NCBI GenBank assembly: GCA_029204225.1
Contig: CM055095.1
Coordinates: 75,998,896-76,062,895, forward strand
Origin: Diphasiastrum complanatum
Taxonomy: Eukaryota > Streptophyta > Lycopodiopsida > Lycopodiales > Lycopodiaceae
Direction of reading: 5' to 3'
Length of the DNA: 64,000 nt
Part shown: positions 10,932-20,820 of the stretch, one piece after another
Layout of the letters: each line of letters starts with the position of its first letter
Position numbering within the stretch: position 1 is the first letter of the stretch
Translations under genes and position numbers: made by a program
The notes under the pieces: generated by a model
Told to the model about the DNA's origin: nothing
Seen by the model: the letters and a program-made list of their open reading frames with translations, nothing else
Databases searched by the model: none

Positions 10932-13900
10932 ATGACACTTCAAAAGGCAATAGATGGAGTCAAAGAGGAAGTAAAAGCTCATGAACGATATGACAATAAT
11001 GGTGATTCCAAAAATGCGCTATTTACTCAGAAGAATAAATCTTCAAATAAGTCTAAGTTTAAGAGGGAGTCTTCTAAACAGAATGGAAATGAATCCAAGA
11101 CAAATGATCAACAATCTAGAAAACAACAGAAAAATTTTGGTGATAGGAAGATTTGCAACAGATGCAAAGGATTAGGTCATACATAAGATAAGCGTTGGTT
11201 AAATCCAAAGATTGAATGCATTCATTATCATAAATGGGGTCATGGAGTACTAGACTGTTATCAGAATCCCAAAAATAAGGAGGAGCATAATCGAAGCAAA
11301 CCTTCAGATTCAAACTATGTCGAAGACAAAGCAGAATGCTCCAGAGCATCAAAAGACATGACAACAAAAAATTCAGCAGCGTATGTTTGTGCTGATCAAT
11401 GTTGTTCATCAAATTCAAAGATTCGAGAAGTAGTACTTGATTCGAAAGCCACGTCACATTTTGTTTCCTCGAAACAAATATTGTCTGAGTACAATAAGAC
11501 GAATTATTCGATATTTATTATACTTGGAGATGGTTCTAAACACGTAGTTGATGGAACTGGTGCACTATGGCTAGACATGAATCAGAGTGACAAGAAACTG
11601 GAAGAAATTCTCTATGTCCCTACTCTTGATAAAGATATTATATTCGTAACAAAGATAGTCGATACAAGCATGTCAGTAACCTTCACAAAGGACTATTGTA
11701 AACTGTTTGATGAGGATTATGATAACCTAGTTGCTAAAAGCAACAAAGAAGGAAATTTGTACTACTTAAACATTCAAACTTGAATCGAACAAGCGAATCA
11801 TACTCAAGAATCAACAGATATTCTGTGGCACAAGAGGCTATGTCACATGAACATGGAAGCCTTGTACCAAGCCAACAAAAGTCAGAGAATCGAAGGCGTC
11901 GAAATCAAAAGTCGAGATATTCGAACTACCTGCGAATCTTGTCTTAAAGGCAAAATGACTAGAACACCTTTTAGTAAGGATGTTTATAAAGCAAGCAAGG
12001 TACTGGAAATTGTGCATTCAGATATTTGTGGACCATTTGGAGTATTGTCTTTAGGTGATGCAAAATACTTCATTATGTGTATTGATGACTTCAGCAAACT
12101 CGTTGTGGTATACTTTATTCGTACAAAATCTTTTTGAGAAATTTGTTGAGTATATGAATTGGGCTGAGAAGCAGATAGGCAATAAGTTTAAGCAAATTTG
12201 CATAGATTGTGGAGATGTGTACATTTCCAACGAATTCAAAGCTTACTGTACTGATCGAGGTATTATGCATACGAAGACTGCATATCATATACACCTCAGC
12301 ACAATAGAATAGCTATACGAAGGAATCGTACACTTATGGAAGCTGCTAGGTGTATGATGGCTCATGCGAAAGCACCAAAACAATTGTGAGCGGAACCAGT
12401 GGCTACATCAAATTATCTTTAGAATCGATTTTTGAAATCTCAAATACCAGATAAAACTCCTCATGAGATATGGTGGAAGTCAAAGCCAAATCTTGCACAT
12501 GTTCGGACATTCGGATGCGCAGTTTATATGCACATACTAGACAAATTGAGAAAAAAAACTCGATGAAAAGACAGAACAAGGTTTTGTAGTAGGATTCGAC
12601 TTACATTCATCATATTATCAAGTCTACATACCCGAAACTGGCAGAATAAAAGTTGTTCAAGATGTCAAATTCGATGAGTCAAAATAAATAGCACACAGTG
12701 ATTTAGTCGACTATGATATTCTCAAGAATTATTATGAGCTACCAATGATAGAAGTAAAACAAGAAGAAGATGAACGAAAATTACCAGATTCGGAGAGATT
12801 TAAAGATCGAGTATCTGACAGACTTGAGTCACCAGTTCGAATTCCAGCAAAAAGGTTGAACCCAAAACTGCAAAATCGAACTCGAAACCACTTGTGAGAA
12901 GATCTGATAGACAACAAAAACCACCAGTAAAATTTGGTCAGGATGTTTTAACAAATGTAGCCATCGAATTTTGAGGTTTCTAAGACGAACCTCAAACATT
13001 CGAGAAAGCTATTGATGGACCAGATAAAGATCACTAGATTCAAGCAATGGAGGACGAAATCTCATCCATGTATAAGAACAATGTATGGACACTTGCACCT
13101 ATACCTGATGGAAGAAAACCAGTTAAATCCAAGTGGATCTACAAGGTCAAAACAGGTCCTGATGGAGAGAACATCAGATACAAAGCAAGGTTCATTGCAA
13201 AAGGTTTTTCACAGAAGTATGGGATCGACTACACTGATACTTTCTCACCAGTAGTCAAACACACATCAATTTGCTTGTTATTCACTTATGCAGTGGCTCA
13301 TGATCTAAAAATCCATATTGTGGATGAGAAAATTGCTTTCTTGCACGCAGAATTAGAAGACAACTTATTCATAGACCAACCACTTGGTTTTGTAAGCCAA
13401 GATTATCCAGCATTCGGATGTCACATGAATAAAAGAATAAAAGCATTTATGGTCTGAAACAAGCAGCCAGACAATGGCATAGAAAGAAGGATGAAACACT
13501 ACGTTCTTTAGGCTTCAAATCTCTATTCATTGAATCGAATGTCTATATAAAGCATGTCCAAAATGAAATAATCATTTGAGTTGTTTATGTTGACGACACG
13601 CTAATCTTCTCAATAAAAGATAAACTAATTTTAGATGTCAAAAGAGACATTTCTGAAATATTTGAGATCGCTGACCTAGGAGAAGCAAAAACCTATCTAG
13701 GCTTGTCAATCGAGAGAGACTTTGAAGGTGGTAAGTTGTTACTTCACCAACAAAAGTACACTCAAAAAACCATTCAAGACTTCAACATGCTCAAATGCAA
13801 AGGTGTGCATATCCCATGATACCTGAAACAATACTGAGCAAGGCAAATTGTCTGCAGACTCTTGAGGAAGAGAAGCGAATGGCCAATACACCCTATCGCA

Positions 13901-14220
13901 GGATAATTGGATCATTGTTATATCTTGCAGACAACACCAGACCTGATATAGCATTTGCAGTATATAGACAAAGCCAATTTAATCAGAATCCAAAATCGTT
14001 ACATTGGAAGTTGGCAAAGAGAGTAGTACAATATCTCCAGGAAACAAAAGACTATGGAATGTGTTATTCGAAGGAAGCTGGATTTCGGATCGAATCTTAC
14101 AGTGACGCAAGCTGGGCATCCATGAAGCATCAATGATAGCAAAAGTATTTCAGGAGGTTGTACTCTAGTATCTGGTGCAGCCATATTCCAGATAAACAAG
14201 AAGCAAATGTAGAACAACTG
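10932..14220 (+). pseudogene. Copia family B gag end and pol, left copy
   Basis: This is a decayed copia polyprotein read in pieces. The gag C-terminus with a zinc knuckle is at 10932-11186 (CNRCKGLGHT, the following Cys replaced by Arg). The protease region is at 11358-11783, where the catalytic DSG reads DSK in VLDSKATSHF. The GAG-pre-integrase and integrase HHCC region is at 11847-12137 (HKRLCHMN, then CESCLKGK), with integrase core remnants to about 12900. The reverse transcriptase is at 13047-13457 (KWIYKVKTGPDG, then DYTDTFSPV), its YVDD near 13590. Late RT/RNase H sequence is at 13861-14136 (RPDIAFAVY, then SYSDASWAS). Stops and frameshifts occur throughout, several of them shared with 41420-44922, so it cannot encode active enzymes. 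Confidence 0.9.
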
Positions 14221-14290
14221 ATCAAATAGATCTTGATTCTACCAACCAAACGTGCAGTTTACTTGAAAAAGGATGAGAAAGAAACAAACG

Positions 14291-15127
14291 TGAACTCAAA
14301 ACATTTCTATTCGTGACCAACTCAAAAAGATTCGCGAAGGATTCGCAAAATTTGTCTTGCAGTCAACTCCAAAGATTCGAGAAACAGTGTCTTGTGGAAG
14401 CTCATGGCTTTCTTGTTGAAGCTCAAAAGATTCGCGAACAGAATCTTGTCGCAAAAAAATTTTCTGTTTCTTGTTCAAAGCCTCAGATGTTGCAAAATTG
14501 TCGTGAAATCTTCTGGACTGTTCTTCGAACTCACCTGTCGCAAAACTATCTTGAACAGTTCGCGAAATATTATAGTTTCCTTCTTCAAGCTCAAGAATTG
14601 TCATCTATCGTGAACAATTCACGAATGACGAAAATGTTGCGAAGAGTCAAGTGTCGCGAACAATTCGCAAACACAAAACTAAAATGAAGAGACAGATTGT
14701 TGCAAAATATTCGCGAACAGAATTTATGCGAGCCTGGAAACAGAGTGTCTGTTTGAATATCAACCGTCGTAATGGTCAAATTTCTATTGTTACAGTATCA
14801 AAAGGCCAAAAGACCTCTCTTGTAGCAATATAAATACATATGAAATTAACTCAATCAGAGACACAATAGCAAGAGATGTATATTGATGAATCAAATTCAG
14901 AGTTATGAAAAAATTCGTTTTTGATTAATAATTTCTTATTGTCTAAATGGTCTTGAGTTGTCTCATACTTCCGCATATAATTTTTGCACGCATATTCATT
15001 CAGAATAAATATTGTTCTATTAGTACATAGATCAGATAAAATCGCGATTGAAGACACTGATATTGGTTTGATTTATTCGAACTCGCATCATGTTCTATGT
15101 GAAAGAATAACTGCTATTTTTCTTACA
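14291..15127 (+). repeat. LTR of copia family B, copy 2
   Basis: It follows the RNase H remnant and a purine-rich AAAAAGGATGAGAAAG, and ends TTCTTACA before a primer-binding site at 15129-15140. The U3 part is dense in TTCGCGAA-type words (14326-14720), and TATAAATA is at 14829-14836. A primer-binding site followed by gag immediately downstream means this LTR is both the 3' end of one B unit and the 5' end of the next. The start coordinate is approximate. Confidence 0.75.
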
Positions 15128-15128
15128 G

Positions 15129-15140
15129 TGGTATCAGAGC
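15129..15140 (+). promoter_or_regulatory. Primer-binding site, family B copy 2
   Basis: TGGTATCAGAGC directly follows the LTR. Confidence 0.92.
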
Positions 15141-15242
15141 ATACGGAATTAAAGTTGATACAGTGGTATCTTCATATCCCTCTTAACATTTTTCATACAT
15201 CCATCAGTAAGCCGCTATTTGGACCTTATTCAGAATTAAAAG

Positions 15243-15886
15243 ATGTCATAGATCACCAACATTCAAGCTAAGATCACTACTATCTTGGACCCAGAAGGTT
15301 CAAACTACTTGATTTGGAAATTAAAGACTTCACTCTTGTTGAAAGGCAAAGGTCTATGGCAATGGATAGAACCAATTGAGAAGAAGCCAGAAGCTACTCT
15401 TGGCAAAGAACTTCAAGAATGGAGTTTAAAAAATGACAAAGCTATAGCAATTATTGCATCTTCAATGCATGACAATATAATGCTAGATCTTACATCAATT
15501 TCAAACGCAAAGGATTTATGGGAAGGATTTATTTCAAACGCAAAGGATTTCAAATGAAAAATGAGACTCGATCTCGTAATCAGATCATGTTTTTGGAAGA
15601 CCAATTAACTTACCTACAGTGGGATGGCAAAGACCTGAACACATTCGTGCGAAAGATAAAAGATCTATTTATTTCCTTGCAGAATTTCAGTGCAAAGAAT
15701 ATAATTTCTAAGGAGAAACAGCTTAGTTATTTTCTTCATGCCCTACACAGGTCATTCCACACAACTCGAACCTTGTTGGTGAAAGATGCGACAATGACAC
15801 TTCAAAAGGAAATAGATGGAGTGAAGGAGGAAGTAGAAGCTCGTGAACGCTATGACGACAATGGTGATTCATAAAATGCTCTATTT
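15243..15886 (+). pseudogene. Copia family B gag, truncated
   Basis: The N-terminus matches the DUF4219/UBN2 gag type: GSNYLIWKLKTSLLLKGKG, then KELQEWSLKNDKAI, then MFLEDQLTYLQWDGKD. Codon 3 is a stop here (TAG), whereas the relative at 47292 has TCG. A 19-base word, TTTCAAACGCAAAGGATTT, is duplicated near 15499 and 15533 and brings a frameshift and stop. Homology to other B copies ends at about 15886, where unrelated sequence begins. This marks either an insertion point or a deletion breakpoint. Confidence 0.85.
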
Positions 15887-16335
15887 CTTTCCTTATCAAG
15901 GGTGTTGATTAGGAAGTGACTAATATCCTTAATAGATGATTGAATAGAGGATGATGCCATAGGAGGGTCAGCAACAGAAACTTCCTCATTATCTGGGATC
16001 TGAACTAACAAGAAAAGTACGAAACCACTCTGATATTCAACCACTCGACATTTCTTGTTGCAATAAAGACACATTGAACTGCTTTTGAAAAGATCAAACA
16101 ATTTGGTGAACATTCTATCTAGTCTATGTTTGAAAGATGGGAAGAAATGAACAAGATCAGTATAATTCATGTACAAGAGTGAGCCTATGGAGATAACAGA
16201 CTTACTAAGTATATCCCTGAATCTAACATAATGTTCATAAAATACGTCAGAATTTGGTTGTGCAGTTCTTAAAACATGTAAATATGGCCTGAATAGGCTG
16301 TGGAAGTAGTCTAGATTTTCAGTAATCCCAAATTT
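15850..16335 (-). CDS. Unidentified minus-strand reading frame
   Basis: An open frame of 161 codons with no stop from 16335 down to 15850; the first Met is at 16176. I do not recognise the protein. It has a hydrophobic, aromatic N-terminal half (words such as DVFYEHYVRFRDIL and LVHFFPSFKHRLDRM), a possible zinc-binding pair CLYCNKKC, and a polar C-terminal part. The last few dozen bases overlap the truncated B gag on the other strand. It could be an exon of a broken gene, since TAA in frame precedes it and no start is obvious. It lies next to the histone-like frame on the opposite strand, with the motif-rich region between them. Confidence 0.35.
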   Translation of the reverse strand, partial: KFGITENLDYFHSLFRPYLHVLRTAQPNSDVFYEHYVRFRDILSKSVISIGSLLYMNYTDLVHFFPSFKHRLDRMFTKLFDLFKSSSMCLYCNKKCRVVEYQSGFVLFLLVQIPDNEEVSVADPPMASSSIQSSIKDISHFLINTLDKERNRAFYESPLSS

Positions 16336-16379
16336 TTAAAAAAATAAACTCAGGCCTGAATCTCATGTAGATCCTGAGG

Positions 16380-17215
16380 AAGAGGCAATGGAACTACGAC
16401 AGATATCGCACTTGTACACGAGGGAGAACAAACAAAACAAAACTAACTCTAACGATCGCACACAAGAGGGATATATATGGCAGGTAGCAACTGAATATCG
16501 CACTTGTGCGCAAGTAGGTATCATTGCAAAAAATGGAAAACAAGGCATGCGCACAAGAGCGATATGTTGTGAATTTCGAGAAAGAAAAAAATAAAAAATT
16601 AATCAGGTTTTGTGCCTTTTATACATTTTCACACCTGTGGTCAACGGTCAATGGACACGTGTTTACTTCCAATTGGACTGCAAGCACTGGCATGTGTGAG
16701 GTGACACTTGGACACGTGTGAAATGACACCAATACACGTGTCTCGTGTTCATTCGTCGGTTCAACAACACATGTCGCTCTCGCATTTGGCCGTACAAATC
16801 CCACACATGTAAAATGACAACCTGACATGTGTCGCTCTCGCATTTGGCCATACAAATCCCACACATGCGACAGGACATTCTTGCGCACGTGTGAACCGTG
16901 ATATAAAATCACAAACTTCGATGAATTTTTTTCTCTTTTTTTTGGGGTCTGCATATCGTACTTGTGCGCCTCCTTCACAATCGATATTCTGCCTACTGCC
17001 TTCCATGCGCACAAGTCCGATATTTTTGCCTACATGTCTCCTTATATCGGACTTTTCATCTCTCTTCTATACTAATCGATCTCTCTGATATTTGGCTCGC
17101 ACAGGTCCGATATACCGTACATTCTTTCCGTACATATCGGTCCTCTACGAGGGCTTCATAATCCTTCCTTGCTTATCCTAGTCGTCATGCACACGTGTGA
17201 TATCCCCTAGTACAC
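16380..17215. promoter_or_regulatory. Motif-dense, promoter-like region (CACGTG and GCACTTGTGCGC words)
   Basis: This region has two word families. One is ACACGTGT or CACGTG-like (16650-16900, again at 17190). The other is ATATCGCACTTGTGCGC-like, in both orientations, near 16400, 16495, 16545, 16950, 17008 and 17100. A 58-base period repeat with TGTCGCTCTCGCATTTGGCC lies at 16769-16867. CACGTG is the G-box/E-box core in plants. The region sits between the minus-strand frame and the histone-like frame, so it could be a shared promoter, but transposon origin is equally possible. Confidence 0.4.
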
Positions 17216-17219
17216 TTCC

Positions 17220-17618
17220 ATGGATAGGAGAAAGCAGACAAGGAGGGATTTCTTCTCTGCTGGCTCGTTTTTAGCTCCTGTAGTTGCCATTACACCTCCC
17301 GCTAGATCTAGAAGGCGCAACCGCAGCAGGTGGCTCTCTAAAATACGTAAGTATCAGAGATCAGCCACTCTATTGATTCCCAGAGCTCCATTCTACCGTG
17401 CCGTCCGAAATATAACTAGAAATGATCTTGGACAGCTTGTTAGATTCACACCCACATCTCTCTAGTGCCTTCAAGAAGCTGTTGAAGACTATATGAGTCT
17501 TTCTTTTGAAGATTTATTTGTGCTTGCTATTTATTCCAAGAGAGTCACCATAATGCCTAAGGACTTTCAGCTACTAAAGATAATGAGGGAGAGGTTTTGC
17601 AAGTTACATGTATCTTAG
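17220..17618 (+). pseudogene. Histone H3-fold protein (CENH3-like features), single exon, one internal stop
   Basis: The 133-codon frame aligns over its length with histone H3. The start MDRRKQTRR resembles the H3 tail around Lys4. The alpha-N segment is KIRKYQ (41-46), helix 1 is LLIPRAPFYRAVRNIT (51-66), helix 2 is LQEAVEDYM (84-92) with FED (96-98), and the C-terminal part is [16 protein letters not shown] (103-118). LLIPxAPF and RxIT are the plant CENH3 form; canonical H3 has LLIRKLPF. Loop 1 has the canonical H3 length rather than the longer CENH3 one. The tail lacks the usual K9/K14/K27 context. Codon 82 is TAG (17463-17465), where H3 has Ala. The absence of introns suggests a retrocopy, since plant CENH3 genes have several. 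Function would be nucleosome assembly if intact; as read it is probably a pseudogene. Family assignment is confident, subtype is not. Confidence 0.75.
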
Positions 17619-18025
17619 CCTGCTGCTCCCATACTTGTTCCTCTAGATAGGACTGATCTTCCGAAAAATGTAAGGAGGGTAGATACCACCAAATCTGTGA
17701 AGCCTAACCCGGAACCAATTGTAGATGATGCTACTCTAGATAATGTTGTAAATATAGCTACATTGATTTTGGATACCCTTGTACAAAGCCGATGTTGTAG
17801 ATAGAATTGGTACTCCTTTTTGTTTTAGACTAGAGGAACTTGACTTAAGTATAAATTATAGAGTTGTTGATTGTTTGGATCTCAAAAATAGACGGGCTTT
17901 TATCAGTGATCTTGTGATAGAGTCTGGGCTTACACTCTTGCAATATGACATCGCAAGAGATTCTTCCAATGAGTTGTTGGTGCTGAGTAACTTTTTGCTT
18001 CAGGCCTTTAAGGAGAATAACGACA
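17619..18025 (+). pseudogene. C-terminal extension of the H3-like frame, then an unidentified domain (copy 1)
   Basis: After the H3-like TAG at 17616-17618 the same frame stays open for about 60 codons to 17801, with a Pro/Asp-rich start and a hydrophobic helix-like word NVVNIATLILDTLV. From 17787 a different frame encodes a domain beginning DVVDRIGTPFCFRLEELD and continuing through CLDLKNRRA and LVIESGLTLLQYDIARDS. The nucleotide segment 17787-18025 has a same-length partner at 45004-45242. I counted 11 mismatches in 239 bases and no gaps. I do not recognise the domain. Whether it was once fused to the H3-like part, or joined by rearrangement at 17787, cannot be told here. Confidence 0.5.
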
Positions 18026-18029
18026 TGGT

Positions 18030-20757
18030 TGACTCCATAGATGTTTTCTTGTCGTCAACCTGGTTCTTGTTACCAAATTCGTGTTCAGATTTGTCACTCG
18101 AATCGTCAGACTCTTTCGAGTTTGTGTCTACAATGTTAATTTCTTCATACAAAACATCAGCTTCATCATTGCAGGCATCGAAGAATTTTTCATCATCAGC
18201 ATTCTCATAACGTTCAAAGTACTGCACTTCAATATCAGATTTATAGAAAAAAATATTCAAGGCATACAAAGATTCTTTAGATGTAAAACTGGTGTCGGAC
18301 AAAGGAGTTTCACCTTCATATTTGTCACGACTCCAGATTATGATTTGTTCTGCTGGCTTACCTTGATTATTGGTCTCACCAGTTTGAAATCTTAGCTCTC
18401 TGGATAAAGCCAAGGTCGTCCAATCAGCACAGAATAGGATGATAAACCGAGTGGTTTGATAACAATAAAATTCGTGGTGAATGGCTTGGCTTGAATGTAG
18501 ACGGTGACATCCTTCAGCTCACCAACAGGTTTTCATCATGTTGAATCAGCTAACTTGATGTTTCGTTGTGTTGGTTGAATGTCAGTCAGCCCCAGAGCAT
18601 GAGCTGTGTCTTCTGTTATTATATTTACACTAGAACCAGAGTCAATTGGCACATTTTTGATTAGGCATCATGCAATAGCAACATCAATTTCAGGTGCACC
18701 GAGATCACCTAAATCAATGGACAAAACACCAACATCTGGTAGAAAATTTTTCTTCTTCTTCTTCGTAGGCACATAAAGGCCTTTCAACTGCTTTCTGTAA
18801 TAAGTGTTATCTACCAACAGCTGTTCAAAAGTAATGTTTGGTCGAAGAGATCCGATATCAGTTACGATGTCATATTCTTTTGTCTTTGATTTTGAGGTTG
18901 GTTTATCAATAACAGCACTAGACAATTTCGTCTTCGCAATTTCTTCGTCTTCTTCCTTGAAAGCGACCACCTTCTCTGCAGGAACAGTCTTTAGTTCAGC
19001 GTCGATGATCTCCTTTGCTTCTGCTGAGATATCTTTTGCAAATAACTTCGCAGCATCACGGTCATAGTCAGGGTCATCCTTGAGATATTCTTTAGTTGTG
19101 GATTTGTTCGTCATCTTGCTAGAAGATTTTGTCTTCGCGGATTTTCTGTGCTTTGTCGAAGATTTCTGATCAGGTTTCGAGGAGCTTTTGCTTCTCGTGG
19201 TGACTTCAAAAATATTTTTCACGTCAGTCGGCCAGGATTGATCTTTAGTCATTGCCAATTTTTCTTCAATAACGTCAATTCTCTATACAATAGCATCTGT
19301 CACAGCTTTCGCTTTTGTGTCTGCGGCAGCTGGTGTTGCTACATACTGATATTTGGGCCGCGGATTCTGCGGATGAGGGCAGTCAGGATACTTGTGACCA
19401 GGTTCTCTACATTTTGAACATAATGGTACGAAACCAATTGGCTTCTGTGGTTGAGGACAGTCAGGAGAAAAATGTCCCGGCTCTCCACAGTTGTAGCAGT
19501 TGCCCGAAACTAGTTTATTCAAGGTTTGAGACTTCGCTGGTCCAACAAATTTAGGAGGATTATGTCTTCTTGGTGCGAATTTGGGTCTATCTTGCTGGGC
19601 TGATGCTGTAGTACCCGTACATAGTTAGTAGTCGCATCATTCTAAAAAATAAAAAGTACCTCCTAGGCAGGATCTTTAATGTATTTCACATTAACGAAAG
19701 TGCAGTCTTCCTTGGTGTGTCCAGATGTTCCACATTTTATACACCACATTCCTGAGTTAGAAGAAGATACCTTTGGTCTTTTATCTACAACTTTTGAGAT
19801 CTGCAATTTCAAGTCATTAAATTTTTTATTAAGGTCAGCCATATTACTTTTCCAAAGCTTTTCCACTTTGGAAGTTGATGACTTATCCTCGACAACTTTC
19901 GTGTCGTTCTTTCATTTAGTTCGTCGTTTATTCTTTTTCTCTCCTTTGTCAGCATCTGATTCTGATGAATTGCTACTTTCAGATTCCAAGCTTGAAGAAC
20001 TACTACTGGAATCTGAATCTGAATCATCATCGTTGTCATTGGAATTAGTCTTAGACTTTCGAGATTTCTTCGTTGATCGCCGCTTTCGTGCTAATTTCGA
20101 AGTCTCAAAATTTTCTACACTAGCTATAACAATTGCTAAGGATTTCATGTCCCCTTGTCTGCAGTATCGATCAATCTTTGGTGGTAGACCAGCCAAAAAC
20201 CATTCGATTTGCATATCCACGGGATATACACCGGTTAGTTTTCCTATTAGGTTTTTAACCTTACGTGTATATTTGCGAAGAGATTCTTTACTCTTCTTCT
20301 GAACATCGTTCAGTCGTCCAAGAATTCTAGATTTGTAACCTATCTCTCTGAACTGGTTCAGAAATGCATCTTTCAACAGGTACTAGGTTCCTACACGGCT
20401 TGGTTCTACCTAACTATACCAGATACGCACCTGCTTTCTTAGCAGACCAGGAAAAATTTGTAGTTTGTCTACGTCAGTTCCCTAATATTCGCATTGGCTA
20501 TTGACTCAAATTGTGAGACATAGCTATCTGCATCATCGGAGCTAGTCCCTTTAAAATAATCATATTTAATTTTAGAGATAGAAGTGAAGCGTGTAGTAGG
20601 GCCCTCCATACAGAAGCTAATTAGGAGTTCAAGTAACTGAGCAGTGATTTTGTCTAGATTTCTATGACTAATACTTTCACTCTGTCTTCGTAAAAACTCC
20701 TCTCTAAGCTTCCGATATCTTTCTAATCTCGATTCTCTATCTGACATACATTAGAGA
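18030..20757 (-). pseudogene. Ty3/gypsy gag and protease, decayed
   Basis: Read from right to left. A charged N-terminus lies at 20747-20469. The retrotransposon gag core is at 20376-19912 (AFLNQFREIGYKSRIL, then SLRKYTRKVKNLIGKL), with a Ser/Asp-rich tail. Zinc knuckles follow at about 19745 (CIKCGTSGHTKEDC) and at 19498-19380 (CYNCGEPGHFSPDC and CSKCREPGHKYPDC). A Lys/Ser-rich linker is at 19258-18668. An aspartic protease remnant is near 18650-18420 (VPIDSGSSVNIIT, then SVLIGRPWL), with two adjacent stops. The frame then continues as a linker to 18000. Reverse transcriptase and integrase are missing, because the element ends at the junction with the unidentified domain near 18030. Three zinc knuckles in two clusters is more than the usual one or two. 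Confidence 0.88.
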
Positions 20758-20800
20758 TGGAAATGGATCTTCAAATTTCTTATAACTTTTCCTAAACTAT

Positions 20801-20817
20801 CCCCAGCAACGACGCCA
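20801..20817 (-). promoter_or_regulatory. Primer-binding site of gypsy element 1
   Basis: On the minus strand it reads TGGCGTCGTTGCTGGGG, two changes from the tRNA-Asp-type site TGGCGCCGTTGCCGGGG used by many plant gypsy elements. The upstream LTR end (minus strand) would be near 20820. Confidence 0.75.
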
Positions 20818-20820
20818 AAA

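Noticed and set aside
17220-17618. A working CENH3 gene
   Set aside because: The internal TAG, lack of introns, H3-length loop 1 and surrounding decayed elements argue for a pseudogene or captured copy.
15850-18025. Endogenous giant-virus fragment, because viruses can carry histones
   Set aside because: No viral hallmark gene is visible here, and the H3 segment looks plant-like in helix 1.
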